Shown one piece after another: positions 9,677-19,568 of a stretch of DNA of 64,000 bases. The translations under genes and the position numbers were made by a program. Source of the stretch: Pyrenophora tritici-repentis (Eukaryota; Ascomycota; Dothideomycetes; Pleosporales; Pleosporaceae); NCBI RefSeq assembly GCF_003171515.1, contig NC_089396.1, positions 1,550,001 to 1,614,000 on the forward strand, written 5' to 3'. The notes under the pieces were generated by a model. It made no database searches and was not told the origin of the DNA. It worked only from the letters and a program-made list of their open reading frames with translations. How positions within the stretch are numbered: position 1 is the stretch's first letter; each line of letters begins with the position of its first letter.

Positions 9677-12229
9677 ATGCCGCTTCGTAACCTAAAACGC
9701 GCCGCCGAGGGCACCCCCGGCCCCCACGGCCCCCACAAGCGCGCCAAAACAGCTAAAGGCAGTGCATCGCAGCCTATCCTGATGGACGATTCGCAGCCTG
9801 AGCTGTCTATCCGCACCTCGCCACGTAAAGCCCTAGCTGCTGCAGCAAGCCAGGCCACCGAAGACGCGCCGTTCGAGTCGCAGTTGCGCGACGCTATACC
9901 AGAAGCTACTATACAACCGCCGGCCGAGGGTAGTAGGGCTGCTACGGAGGCTACAAGTGAGGCTATCGAAGGCGGGGATGATACTGGCTTTGATGACGAG
10001 TTTACGGACAACTTTGACGGCATTGATTGGAAGCGTTTACCGCGTTTTACGAAGCCGCTGCGTACGTTGAAGCGCAACAAAAGTTGGGTATATCAGTACG
10101 GTTACCGCGTTGCCTCTCTCCGTGAGCCTCATCGTACGTTCTTTGTTTGCAAATACTGCCATCATCGTAAGATCTTTTGCGCCTATCCAGAGGTTACAAA
10201 GTCGACCAGTAACGCTATCAACCACCTCGCGCAGAAGCTACTTGGCCACGGCTACGATCGCAAGGGCAAACTGGATTCGATTACACTACCGCGAGGCCAA
10301 ACGACGCTTAAGATGATGACCGAGGGCGGTGTCGATGTACCTCAAGGCGTCGCTAACGAGCTCGGAAACTTCGACGTACAGCGCTTTCGATACGCCGCTG
10401 TTACGTGGCTTGTCGACAATAACCACCCTCTCCGCGAGTTCGAAACGCCTGCGTTTAGGCAGATGATAGAGTTTGCCAACCCGGAGGCAGCTGACGCGCT
10501 GTGGGTAAGTCACAACAGTGTAGCTAGCTTCGTGATGAGGCTGTATCGCTATATGGAGCCGCAGGTTGTTCAGATGCTCTCGTCGGCTATTAGTAAAATC
10601 CATATAAGCTTCGATGGCTGGACGACAAAAGGCGGCAAGCGCGGCTTCTTTGGAGTTGTTGCTCATTTTGCTGACGCCGACGGCACTATCAGGGACCTAC
10701 CTATCGCGCTGCCTCAGCTTACGGGCGCCCACACGGGCGAGAGGATAGCTGAAGTTGTTGGCAATATAATCGATGTCTTCGGTATAACACGTAGCCAGCT
10801 TGGGTACTTTGTGCTCGACAACGCGTACGCTAACGACACCGCCGTCACCAAACTCGCCCAACGCTTTGAATTTACAGCAAGCCATCACCGCCTCCGCTGC
10901 GGCCCTCACACACTTAACTTAGTCGGACAGATGATTATCTTCGGCTTTGATAAGGACGCGTACGATAATGATCAGGACGAGCACAAAACAGAGGCAGCCT
11001 ACCTACAAGAATGGCGGCAGCAAGGTCCGCTTGGTGTACTAATCGATATCATCAACTACATCCAAACACCGCAACAACACGATCTTTTTGCCGATTGCCA
11101 GCGCCGTGTTAACGCTAAGGCTCCCGACCAAAAGCAGGAAATACTCGAGCCGGTAAAGCCAGTCGTCACGCGCTGGAACAGCTTTCACGACACCTTTGTA
11201 CGCGCCGCAAAACTCCATAACGCCGTTGATGAGTACGCCCAAAGCCACATCGAAAGGACGATGGGCGCCGACGCGTACGCGCGTAGCCGTAACAATAAGC
11301 TCACTAAAGTACCAGCTTGGATGAGATCTAATGGGCTTACGGCTGACGATTGGGCGGTAATAACCCAGTATATATCAGTGTTGGAGCCGCTAAAGGAGGC
11401 GACAAAACGGCTTGAAGCTCGCGGTAAAGCTGGCCGTTTCGGCGCGATATACGAGGTTATACCTGTCTTCGAAGCTGTACTTGCCGTGTACGAGCAGCTA
11501 CTTAAAAACCACGAAAGCGTCGACTATAATGCCAATAGCGCGCCAGAAGATCACCTTCCTATCAACCTACGCGCAGCTTGGGCAAAGCTTAACGCGTATT
11601 ACACTAAGCTCGACGAATCACCCGCATACTTTGCCGCTACCTGCCTCCACCCATACTACAAGAACTACTGTGAGAACAGCTGGCGCGACAAACCGAGCTG
11701 GCTTGAGGCAAACAACGCTGGGTTGAAACAACTTTGGGCGTTCTATAAGCCGCAAATACAGCGCCAAAGTCGCCCACCAGTGCGGCTCTCAAGCGGTATC
11801 AACGACGCCATCAACGCGCTCGTTAATGCGGAGCCTTATGGCATTGTTGAGGTGACAGAGATGGATGAGCTGGAGCGTTGGCGACGGTTTGAACTCCGCT
11901 GGACGCAGGAGCAGTTCGAACAAGGTAGTAATCCTGTTAGCTATTGGATAAGCCTACGCCCAAAGTATCCTAACCTAGCGCGTATGGCGATCGATATATT
12001 AACAATACCAGCCTCAAGTTGTGAGTGCGAGCGGCTGTTCAGCGAGCTCGGTGATTTATTAGAGCCAAGGCGACGCAAAATTGGGTCACAACTGCTTGCA
12101 GCAATACAGTGTATACGAAGCTGGCGCGACGCTGGCTTTAAGCCTCCATCTGATTACAACTCAGGCGATGTAACTGACGCTGAGGTAGCTGCAATATACG
12201 AAATATGCAAGTGGGACAGCGAAGCTTAG
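9677..12229 (+). CDS. hAT transposase of hAT-1 (850 aa)
   Basis: An uninterrupted frame from the ATG at 9677 (MPLRNLKRAAEGT). The N-terminus is Pro/Ser-rich and basic. A BED-type zinc finger follows at about residues 155-195 (FVCKYCHH ... AINHLAQKLLGHG). The RNase-H-like catalytic core starts with SFDGWTTKGGKRG (first Asp, about residue 312), then FVLDNAYAND (second Asp, about 380) and the C-terminal SSCECERLFSELGDLLEPRR (catalytic Glu region plus hAT dimerisation, about 770-800). A typical fungal hAT transposase has this order and length. No stops or frameshifts are seen, and there is no sign of RIP mutation. It is clearly homologous over its whole length to the transposase at 13060-15591. 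Confidence 0.95.
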   Translation: MPLRNLKRAAEGTPGPHGPHKRAKTAKGSASQPILMDDSQPELSIRTSPRKALAAAASQATEDAPFESQLRDAIPEATIQPPAEGSRAATEATSEAIEGGDDTGFDDEFTDNFDGIDWKRLPRFTKPLRTLKRNKSWVYQYGYRVASLREPHRTFFVCKYCHHRKIFCAYPEVTKSTSNAINHLAQKLLGHGYDRKGKLDSITLPRGQTTLKMMTEGGVDVPQGVANELGNFDVQRFRYAAVTWLVDNNHPLREFETPAFRQMIEFANPEAADALWVSHNSVASFVMRLYRYMEPQVVQMLSSAISKIHISFDGWTTKGGKRGFFGVVAHFADADGTIRDLPIALPQLTGAHTGERIAEVVGNIIDVFGITRSQLGYFVLDNAYANDTAVTKLAQRFEFTASHHRLRCGPHTLNLVGQMIIFGFDKDAYDNDQDEHKTEAAYLQEWRQQGPLGVLIDIINYIQTPQQHDLFADCQRRVNAKAPDQKQEILEPVKPVVTRWNSFHDTFVRAAKLHNAVDEYAQSHIERTMGADAYARSRNNKLTKVPAWMRSNGLTADDWAVITQYISVLEPLKEATKRLEARGKAGRFGAIYEVIPVFEAVLAVYEQLLKNHESVDYNANSAPEDHLPINLRAAWAKLNAYYTKLDESPAYFAATCLHPYYKNYCENSWRDKPSWLEANNAGLKQLWAFYKPQIQRQSRPPVRLSSGINDAINALVNAEPYGIVEVTEMDELERWRRFELRWTQEQFEQGSNPVSYWISLRPKYPNLARMAIDILTIPASSCECERLFSELGDLLEPRRRKIGSQLLAAIQCIRSWRDAGFKPPSDYNSGDVTDAEVAAIYEICKWDSEA

Positions 12230-12387
12230 TAATATATACGATATACGATTAGATCAGCACCTAAACAGTATCAAATCTATCAAACTTTCAAACAAACGGC
12301 CTCCTAAAACACTATCAAACTAAACAACTCAAATACAATCTTAAGTTTTGTACAAACAAATCAAATCAGCGTCCAAAGTTTGTTTGA

Positions 12388-12407
12388 TTTGCTTAATGAC
12401 AAGTCTG
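12388..12407 (-). repeat. hAT-1 right terminal inverted repeat
   Basis: TTTGCTTAATGACAAGTCTG, the exact reverse complement of the left terminus, directly followed by the target copy ACCGCCAC. Confidence 0.93.
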
Positions 12408-12546
12408 ACCGCCACATACACAAGACAGGCTACCGTGCGACCCCATCAGGACGCTACCACAAGGAACCTTGACTTGACTGGTATGGGGTCTCAGTTCGAT
12501 TGAGGTTTACATTCGAAGACGATAATGATGGATGGGATATGGCGTT

Positions 12547-12708
12547 CACAGTCCGCAACAATCAATTAAGTGGGTCCTAGAAGGTTCAGATTGGATTGAT
12601 TGATTACCGCTTTAAGCCTAGTAGTTACCTATAGGAGTTTAAGCCCTACCTAGATAGGTAAGTGGGTCTAGGAGAGTGACCGGATCGAATTGATTGTTGC
12701 GGAGTCTA
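12547..12708 (+). mobile_element. hAT-type MITE, family 1, copy B (162 bp)
   Basis: Same element as copy A in the same orientation, differing at two sites (TTGATTGATTG for TTGTTTGATTG and GGATCG for GGATTG). It is flanked by an exact 8-bp duplication ATGGCGTT at 12539-12546 and 12709-12716. It sits in the 470-bp gap between the two large hAT elements. Confidence 0.93.
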
Positions 12709-12879
12709 ATGGCGTTGGTATAATGGACAACATAGGGAGAGTCTAGGTTTGGAACATGCCATCGACAGACTTGGTCTACAGTTATCTTGAAACTCGGGGT
12801 GTCTATGGTGTCGGGGTACGGTATAAAAGGTTCGGATGGCATGTTACTCGGCGCGGTATGCAGTGCCTTTATATAGAAT

Positions 12880-15800
12880 CACAGATGTCAATGAGCAAGC
12901 TGAGCGAGCTCAGCCAATTGGCTTGCTCAGCCAATTGAGCGGAGGCCAGCAGCTCGCTCGGCTCGCTCGGATTGGCTGAAACAGGGCTGTCAGCTCGCTC
13001 GGCTTGATGGGCTCAGTCCCGATTAGGAAAGTTATATAGAAACCTTGGTGTTGAGTTTCTCAGCTAATATCCCACTTATGTACACCGTATTTCGCGTCCA
13101 TCTCCTCATCGCTGATAGCCTCCTTTACAGGCACCTCACCACTGCCAAATCCAGCTCTTATCCATCGTCGATCGCACTGTATTGCTGCTAGAAGTTGCGG
13201 AGAAATGCTGCGCCGACGGGGCTCGAGGAGGTCACCCAGCTCGCTGAATAAGCGCTCACACTCACAGCTTGAGCCTGGGATTGATAGCATGTCGATAGCA
13301 AATTTGCTAAGGCTGGGGTAGCGATCGCGGAGTCCTACCCAGTATTTTATAGGGTCGACGCCCTCGCTAGCGATCGGTTCGCTGCGTTTCCAAGCCTCAT
13401 ATTCATCCTCCTCGTTCTCCGTAAGCCCTGCAGGCTCAATAAAGCTGTTGATAGCGTCGTCTATATCATTGTGCCTGACTTTGGGGCGTAAGCGCGGCTT
13501 CGGTAAGCTTTTGTACTCCGCCCACAAATGTTGAAACTTGCGGTTGCTGCTCTCTAGCCAATCAGGCTTATCCGCCCACGCTGCGTCAAGGTAGCTTTTG
13601 TAGCGAGGATGAAGGATTGTAGCAGCATAGTAAGCTGGCGAGAGGTCGAGCTTGTTGTAGTACTCGCGGGCTTTAACTAGGGCAGCGCGGAGGTTGATAG
13701 CAAGGTGGTCTTCGGGTGACTCTGTATGCTCATCGTGAATGACGTCTTCATAGCTTTGCAAGCGGTCCTCATAGACTCCAAGTAAGTATTCAAATACTGG
13801 AATAACCTCAGCGATTGCTCCAAAAGCACCGCTTTTGCCGCGGCCTTCAAGCCGTTTTGTAGCTTGTTTCAGTGGCCTGAGCACATCAATATACTCAGCA
13901 ATCACCTGCCAGTCATGGGCATTGATCCCATCAGACCTCATCCAATCCGGCGCTGCAGGCAGCTTGTTGTTACGACTTCGGGCGTACGCGTCTTCAGTTT
14001 CAATCTTCTGAATATGGTAGTTGGCGTACCCATTAACCGCTAATTGCAACTCAACAGCGCGCTCAAAACACGAAACGTAAGAGTTCCAGCGAGTAACAAC
14101 TGGCTTGACGGGCTCCTTGATTTTGTGCTGTTCTGTTGGCGCGTTGACAGGCTGGTCCCTAATAGCGAGCTTCTGATACTTCTCAAAAAGAGCGTACTGT
14201 TGTGGTGTTTTGATGTAGTTGATAACCGCGAGAAGCACTCCTAATGGTCCATCGCCTCGCCAAGTAGCCATGTTCTCAGCTTCGTTCACGCGCTCAGTCT
14301 CCTCGTTGTCGTAGGACTCTTTCTCCTCACCCCAGAGTAGCATCTGGCCAATGAGATTAAGCGTATGAGGACCGCAGCGAAGGCGACGCTCGGTAGCGCT
14401 GAAGCCCATCTGCAAGGCGAGAGTGTTGATCGTGGTGTTGTTGTTATGTGCGTTGTCGAGGACGAAGTAACCGAGCTTGCCCACAGTGATTTCGAACTGC
14501 TTGAATATTGCCATCACGACCTCAGCCATGGCCTCGCCGGTGTGGGCACCTGTCAGTTGTGGGAGCGCAATAGGCAAGTCCCTGAGCTCGCCAGAGCTAT
14601 CAACGTAGTGGGCGACGATACCTAAGTAACCGCGCTTGCCACCTTTTGTCGTCCATCCGTCAAAGCTTATATGGACTTTGCTCATTGATTCTGAAAGGCT
14701 TGCGACAACCTTTGGTAACAGGTAGTTGTACAGGCGTATAACGTATCGTGAGACGCTGTTATGAGATGCCCACAGGGCTCGTTCTGCCTCTACGCTAGCT
14801 AATTGTATCATATTGCGAAAAGACGATGATTCGAATTGTGAGAGTGGGAGGTTGTTTTCGACGAGCCAGGTGACGGCCGCAAGCCTAAACTCTTGTATAT
14901 TGAAGTTGGTAAGCTCGTTGGCAACAGCCTGAGAGCAGCCCTTCTGAAGGGCGCGTTCGAGGAGAGTTTCTTTCCGAGGAGCGACGGTAGTGCGCTTACT
15001 TGGAGGCTTCAAGCCATGACCTTTCTTGTCTTCTCCGAGATGACGTGCTGGCGCTGATGGAGACTGCGAGACGTCATGTATGCCACGGCCAACAGTAGTG
15101 AACTTGTGCTTATAGCAATAGTGGCAGATCCACGTGACTTTTGCGACGTTGCTGCGCAAGGCGATGCGATAGCTATGGCTGTATACCCAGCTTGCTCGGT
15201 TCGAAAGTGATGTGGGCGGCTTGCAGTGCTTTGGGTAGCGACTCCAATTAAAGCCGTCGTATTTGTCCTCTACCCATACGAAACCCTCGTCGACAGCCTC
15301 GCTAGCTGCTCCTGAAGCTGCAACAGTGGCATGCTCGCTGCCCTCAGGTGGTGGGATGATTGTCTCTTCGGCGCGCGACTCTCGGAGGGTCGCTTCAAAA
15401 TTTGGTGCTTGTGGCGCGGCGACGAGAGCTTGACGCGGCGACAGCGGTGGAGGAGGTGGAGATGGTGAGAATGGCCGAGTATCGACTAGCACAGGTTGGC
15501 TGGCAGTCCCGCGATGACGCGCTGCGACTCTAGGGCGCTTCGAAGTTGTCGCGATTTCTAGAGCATTAACGCGTGTTCTTTTTGCTGGCATTATAGCAAC
15601 GGCGAGGTAGATAATAGCTGCAAATAGAGACGCGTTGATGGAGTATAGGTGAGTGTGGTGGGTGATAAGTAGTAAGTGAAGTGTCGCAGAAGGAGAATAT
15701 TGTTGCCAGGCCGTTAGCCGGAAATTTAGTAGCTTATTTGCTAGAAATATAGCAAAAAAGAGTGTATTTTAGGTTATAACTAGGTTTCGAACTTACGCAC

Positions 15801-16020
15801 TACACCTAAAAATCATCGTGAGATTGCCCCTCCACCAAGTCCTTCAGCCCCAAGTTTCCAACCGCCCCATCCAACCAAGCTAAGCAAGCTGACTGAGCGA
15901 GCGCCTATCCCTAAGCTCGCTCGGCTTGCAAGCGCGCACTGCGCGCTCAGCTCATTCGGCTTGGTCAAAACGTCCAAGCCGAGCGAGCTGAGCGAGCCGG
16001 CTCGCTCGTTGACAAGTATG
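12880..16020 (-). mobile_element. Complete hAT transposon, hAT-2 (3141 bp)
   Basis: It is bounded by an exact 8-bp duplication TATAGAAT at 12872-12879 and 16021-16028. The terminal repeats are imperfect: CACAGATGTCAATGAGC at the left and, reverse complemented, CATACTTGTCAACGAGC at the right (13 of 17 positions match). Subterminal DNA on both sides is packed with GAGCGAGC / GCTCGCTCGGCTTG words. It encodes one intact transposase on the minus strand (15591-13060). The right end lies only 64 bp beyond the stop codon of the nickel transporter gene, that is in its 3' flank. Confidence 0.93.
13060..15591 (-). CDS. hAT transposase of hAT-2 (843 aa)
   Basis: An intact frame starting at the ATG at 15591 (MPAKRTRVNALEI). 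Architecture matches the hAT-1 protein: a disordered N-terminus, a BED-like zinc finger (WICHYCYKHKF ... ARHLGEDKKGHG), SFDGWTTKGGKRG with the first catalytic Asp, FVLDNAHNNN with the second, and SSCECERLFSELGDLLEPRR at the C-terminus. The cores of the two proteins are near-identical in motif blocks but clearly diverged between them, and their terminal repeats and subterminal words differ, so these are two separate families rather than two copies of one. Confidence 0.95.
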   Translation of the reverse strand: MPAKRTRVNALEIATTSKRPRVAARHRGTASQPVLVDTRPFSPSPPPPPLSPRQALVAAPQAPNFEATLRESRAEETIIPPPEGSEHATVAASGAASEAVDEGFVWVEDKYDGFNWSRYPKHCKPPTSLSNRASWVYSHSYRIALRSNVAKVTWICHYCYKHKFTTVGRGIHDVSQSPSAPARHLGEDKKGHGLKPPSKRTTVAPRKETLLERALQKGCSQAVANELTNFNIQEFRLAAVTWLVENNLPLSQFESSSFRNMIQLASVEAERALWASHNSVSRYVIRLYNYLLPKVVASLSESMSKVHISFDGWTTKGGKRGYLGIVAHYVDSSGELRDLPIALPQLTGAHTGEAMAEVVMAIFKQFEITVGKLGYFVLDNAHNNNTTINTLALQMGFSATERRLRCGPHTLNLIGQMLLWGEEKESYDNEETERVNEAENMATWRGDGPLGVLLAVINYIKTPQQYALFEKYQKLAIRDQPVNAPTEQHKIKEPVKPVVTRWNSYVSCFERAVELQLAVNGYANYHIQKIETEDAYARSRNNKLPAAPDWMRSDGINAHDWQVIAEYIDVLRPLKQATKRLEGRGKSGAFGAIAEVIPVFEYLLGVYEDRLQSYEDVIHDEHTESPEDHLAINLRAALVKAREYYNKLDLSPAYYAATILHPRYKSYLDAAWADKPDWLESSNRKFQHLWAEYKSLPKPRLRPKVRHNDIDDAINSFIEPAGLTENEEDEYEAWKRSEPIASEGVDPIKYWVGLRDRYPSLSKFAIDMLSIPGSSCECERLFSELGDLLEPRRRSISPQLLAAIQCDRRWIRAGFGSGEVPVKEAISDEEMDAKYGVHKWDIS

Positions 16021-16092
16021 TATAGAATATAAACCTGAACGCTATTCTCTGTCACTGCTCCAGGCGTATTGATGCCACATTTTAACACATTC

Positions 16093-17509
16093 CTATCGGT
16101 TCGCAGGGCCTGCGCTATCGGTACCGTCGATGGGCTCCACATAGACGTTGACGTCTTTCGTGCAATTGATCTTTGGTGACGGCGCGTTTCGAGATGCCTC
16201 TTCATCGGGCCCGGGTATGTCCTGATCCTGAGATAGTGGCTCGAAGTGCGCATTACTAACTCTTTTCTTGTCGATGCGTCGCCTCCATGGTTTGTACAAC
16301 AAGACACTCAGACCGCCAAAAAGGATGAAGGTACCACATATCGCACCGCCTGAGCATCATGAGCAACAAAACTTATATAACAAACAGGCTGCACTTACCG
16401 ACAATATCCCAGGCATCGCCTAGTTTCTCCACCCCATCCCAGAACTTGCCCTGAGGCTCGGCGACATTCAATACGAGGTTGAGGAACTGCACTGTTCCGA
16501 TAATCGTGGCTACGATGACGGTGATAACAGTTAGCACGATGCTGTAGTAGCATATCGCGATGGGATCGCGCGCCAGTTGCGTGCTTGTATACAAGCTCAT
16601 CATCAATGCGCCATCTGTTGTATCGAGAAGACACATCCCTGCTGTGAAGAGAAGCGGAAAGATTAAGATAAGCCATATCGAAGTCCCCTTGGTCGCTTGA
16701 ATTGAGCTAATACCGAGGATAGCAATCTCCGAAGAGGTGTCAAAGCCCAAGCCGAAGAGCACACCGAGAGGGTACATCTTCCAGGGTCGATCAACCAGCT
16801 TGAAAAGCTTCTGCAAAATGGGGAACAGGCAACCACCGCCCTGGATTTTAAACTGTTCGTTTTCGCTTCCGGGCTCGCTCGCAATCATTTTTTTCATTTG
16901 CACAATGAGCTTGTACAGAATGTAGACATTCATGAGTCCGAGGAGTAAGAGGAAGGCTGCGGAGACAGAAGTTCCGATAATGCCGCCGATACGCTCAAAG
17001 TTGTCAAATTTGTCTGAGACTGCAGCTGCAGTTCCGGCAACCACAAGGGATGTCGCGATGACAACAGTTGAATGCCCGAGTGAGAAGAACATCCCCACAG
17101 TGACTGGTCTTTGGCCGGCGGCGATGAGGCGGCGGGTCATGAGATCGATAGCCGAAATATGATCTGCATCAAGGGCATGTCGTAATCCTAGCGTGTAAGA
17201 CAAGATTGCTGTTGAAATAAGGGGCGTGTGCCAGTGCTGTCAAAGTCAGCAAGCTCACCTAGAAGTCTCCCAGCATTTATCTCTACCCACCAGAACGATG
17301 CCGACTGCCGCCCAGACGAGCAGGTTAACAGCAATAAGTGTGATAATGATGGCTATTGCCGCAAAAGGAAGTCTTCGGAGATATGGTATCCGTGAATGGT
17401 ATGCAGATGCTTTGGACGACGCGTTTTGGAAGAAAGAGAGTTTGTTGTCTGCATGGTTGCCCACGATCGATGGCGGACGTGAGTTCACCATCCTACCCCA
17501 GTCCGTCAT
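16093..17509 (-). CDS. High-affinity nickel/cobalt transporter (NiCoT family)
   Basis: Three exons on the minus strand: 17509-17291, 17236-16399 and 16349-16093. Introns of 54 nt (GTGGGT..CAG) and 49 nt (GTAAGT..CTCAG) give a 437-aa protein. The NiCoT signatures are all visible: RHALDADHI (the HX4DH metal motif), FFSLGHSTVV, LFGLGFDTSSEI and GMCLLDTTDGALMM, spread over about eight hydrophobic segments. There is a Ser/Arg-rich cytosolic N-terminus and a hydrophilic tail. It imports Ni2+ or Co2+, for example for urease. The start is the ATG at 17509 (MTDWGRMVNSRP); a frame further upstream has no ATG. The gene is bracketed by mobile DNA: hAT-2 ends 64 bp beyond its stop and a MITE sits 137 bp before its start. 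Confidence 0.92.
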
Positions 17510-17645
17510 TGTAAGGTATTGAAACTGCTTAAATTGCTGATACCCAAATGGAGTGAAACACAAGTCTTCTCAAGGAAGTTCAGAGGAAAACAAACAAATG
17601 TGCGGTTTCCGCAAAGTACCGTAGGATAATGACGGAAGGTGGGGC

Positions 17646-17807
17646 TAGACTCCGCAACAATCAATTCAATCCGGTCACTCTCCTAGACCCACTTACCTAT
17701 CTAGGTAGGGCTTAAACTCCTATAGGTAACTACTAGGCTTAAAGCGGTAATCAATCAATCCAATCTGAACCTTCTAGGACCCACTTAATTGATTGTTGCG
17801 GACTGTG
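17646..17807 (-). mobile_element. hAT-type MITE, family 1, copy C (162 bp)
   Basis: The reverse orientation of copies A and B, starting TAGACTCCGCAACAATCAAT and ending in the complement of CACAGTCCGC. It has an exact 8-bp duplication GGTGGGGC at 17638-17645 and 17808-17815. It lies between the nickel transporter start and the 3' end of the ketoacyl synthase gene, so it is part of the transporter promoter region. Confidence 0.93.
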
Positions 17808-17926
17808 GGTGGGGCTAACTAAGGGATGTTATCGGGCGCGTTCCAAGCGGGGTAATTAGCATCACGATGTACTAATGACAGCGCCTTCATCCACCTGAGC
17901 GCGTGTATCGCGTATGAATTTGTATT

Positions 17927-19568
17927 TTACGATAAACCCTCTACCTTGCGAAAGCAGAGCGAGGCGTTTGTGCCACCGAAACCAAAACTATTCGAAAGAG
18001 CCACTTTGACATCATACTGTTGCGCACTTTTGGCGACATAGTTACAGTCGAAGTCTTCGGGGGGGTCGCCTGGATTGTTAAGATTGAGAGTCGGCGGTAA
18101 AATGTTCTGAGGTCGTTAGCTCTTGTATCCCATGTGGTCGGATTGCATGCTCGACTCACGTGATGCATTCCTAGAACTGTGAAAATCGCCTCAACACTAC
18201 CGGCAGCACCAAGCAAATGTCCGATTGCGCCTTTCGTACTGCTTATATTGATCTTGGATGCTGCAGTCTTTCCGTCTTCACCCAGCAAGAGTTCTTTGAT
18301 GGCTCGATTCTCAGCTGCGTCTCCCAGTGGAGTGCTAGTGGCATGGGCGTTGACATAGTCAACATCACTGGGTTTGAGGCCAGCATGTCGTAGCGCATGC
18401 TTCATAGCGAGGCGTGGGCCTTGCCCATCTTCGCGAGGCGCCGTCATGTGGTAGGCATCGCTGGACAGTCCGTAGCCAGCAACTTCGGCGTAGATTTGTG
18501 CACCTCGGTTCTTTGCGTGCTCCAACTCCTGTATATGTTAGACGGTAGTCGAAACAGTTTGGCAATTATTTACTTCAAGAACCATGACACCGGCACCCTC
18601 ACCAATGACGAAGCCATTTCTTGCTCTGTCGAATGGTCTACTCGACTCCGTAGGGCGATCATTGAAGTCGGTCGCTAAGCTTCTGGCACGAGCGAATCCT
18701 GAGATGGCGAGTGGATGAATGCAAGACTCGGCACCCCCAGCGATCATTATATCCGCATCACCGAATTGAATCAGACGAGAGGCGTCTCCAATGCTATGTG
18801 CACCAGTCGTACATGCAGTCGTCGCTGCGTGGTTTGGTCCCTGTTGGATTCAGCAGTTGCCCTTGGACTTTGAGGGGAACAGCTACCTTGAAGCCATATC
18901 GCATGGAGATATGGCCTGCAGCTAGGTTGATCAGCAGTCGTGGAACAAAGAGAGGCGAGACCTTCCGGTAGCCCTGTACTTGATTAGTCGAGTGATAGGC
19001 ATGTAGCTGGTTATACTTACACCCTTCTCATATGCAACTGTGGTATTATAGACATCGTCTAAGCTACCGATTCCAGATCCCATATAAACACCCTGATACG
19101 ATGTGAGCAGAGCACGTGTCGAAAGCGTGCGTATTCTCCATACCGTTGATTCGAGATCTTCCTCTTTTTTCGGAAACCACTCAGAGTCCTTCAGAGCTTC
19201 TTCCGATGCGACCATAGCATACTGAGCAAACCGTGCCATGCGACGTTCGTCCTGCACAAAAATCAATACTGATACAGTTAGTCGCGCAACGCACATACAC
19301 TGGGGCTCAGATGCTCCTTTGAGTCCCATCCTCCGTGATCTCTTTTCCCCTCAGGAACTATGCCAGCAACTTGACTCGGTAGCAACGCGAATTCAGGGCT
19401 TCTGTTTTTGATGGAAACGATGCCGCACTGTCCATCGATCAGACGCTTCCACGTTTGGCGGACACCTGTTGGGTATCAGCGAAAGGCGGCGCAGGGCGAG
19501 AATCATCATAATGTACCTATTCCCAAAGGCGTCACAAGCCCTAAGCCTGTTACTACTACCCGTCGCAT
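17927..19568 (-). CDS. cem1: Beta-ketoacyl-[ACP] synthase, mitochondrial type II FAS (Cem1-like)
   Basis: Eight exons on the minus strand: 19568-19517, 19465-19299, 19251-19144, 19092-19021, 18973-18887, 18840-18574, 18528-18160 and 18106-17927. All introns are 45-53 nt with GT..AG ends, and the model gives 433 aa. It starts [16 protein letters not shown], the usual start of FabF/Cem1 proteins. The catalytic Cys is in [13 protein letters not shown], the first His in [11 protein letters not shown], and the Lys and second His in [14 protein letters not shown]; the end is [14 protein letters not shown]. The enzyme elongates acyl-ACP in mitochondrial fatty acid synthesis, which feeds lipoic acid. 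No obvious presequence precedes the first strand, so targeting is assumed from the family. Confidence 0.92.

Larger units (their letters stand above)
9249..12407 (+). mobile_element. Complete hAT transposon, hAT-1 (3159 bp)
   Basis: The termini are perfect inverted repeats of about 20 bp, CAGACTTGTCATTAAGCAAA at the left and its complement at the right end. They are flanked by an exact 8-bp target duplication ACCGCCAC at 9241-9248 and 12408-12415. Subterminal regions on both sides are filled with TTTGTTTGA / TCAAACAAA words, likely transposase binding sites. The element encodes one long transposase (9677-12229). All structural parts needed for movement are present, so it may be active. Confidence 0.95.
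9018..12503 (+). pseudogene. Small gene interrupted by the hAT-1 transposon
   Basis: Exon 1 (9018-9130, MPYMLDSPAQQTSHTPTPAH...) is followed by a 49-nt intron, 9131-9179 (GTAGGC, CCTGACC branch, TCAAG), at phase 2. The next exon starts at 9180 (TVANCSCSSATAGQPNHTC). It is cut at 9248 by the hAT-1 element and its 8-bp duplication, and the same frame continues at 12416-12503, ending GMGSQFD then TGA. Without the element and one target copy the coding length is 270 nt, that is 89 aa. The C-terminus resembles the GIGSQFDDK end of the intact gene at 38791-39243, and both have a phase-2 intron before a short Cys/Ser/Ala/Thr stretch. As it stands the transposon destroys the gene. The model is inferred and no function is known. 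Confidence 0.55.
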
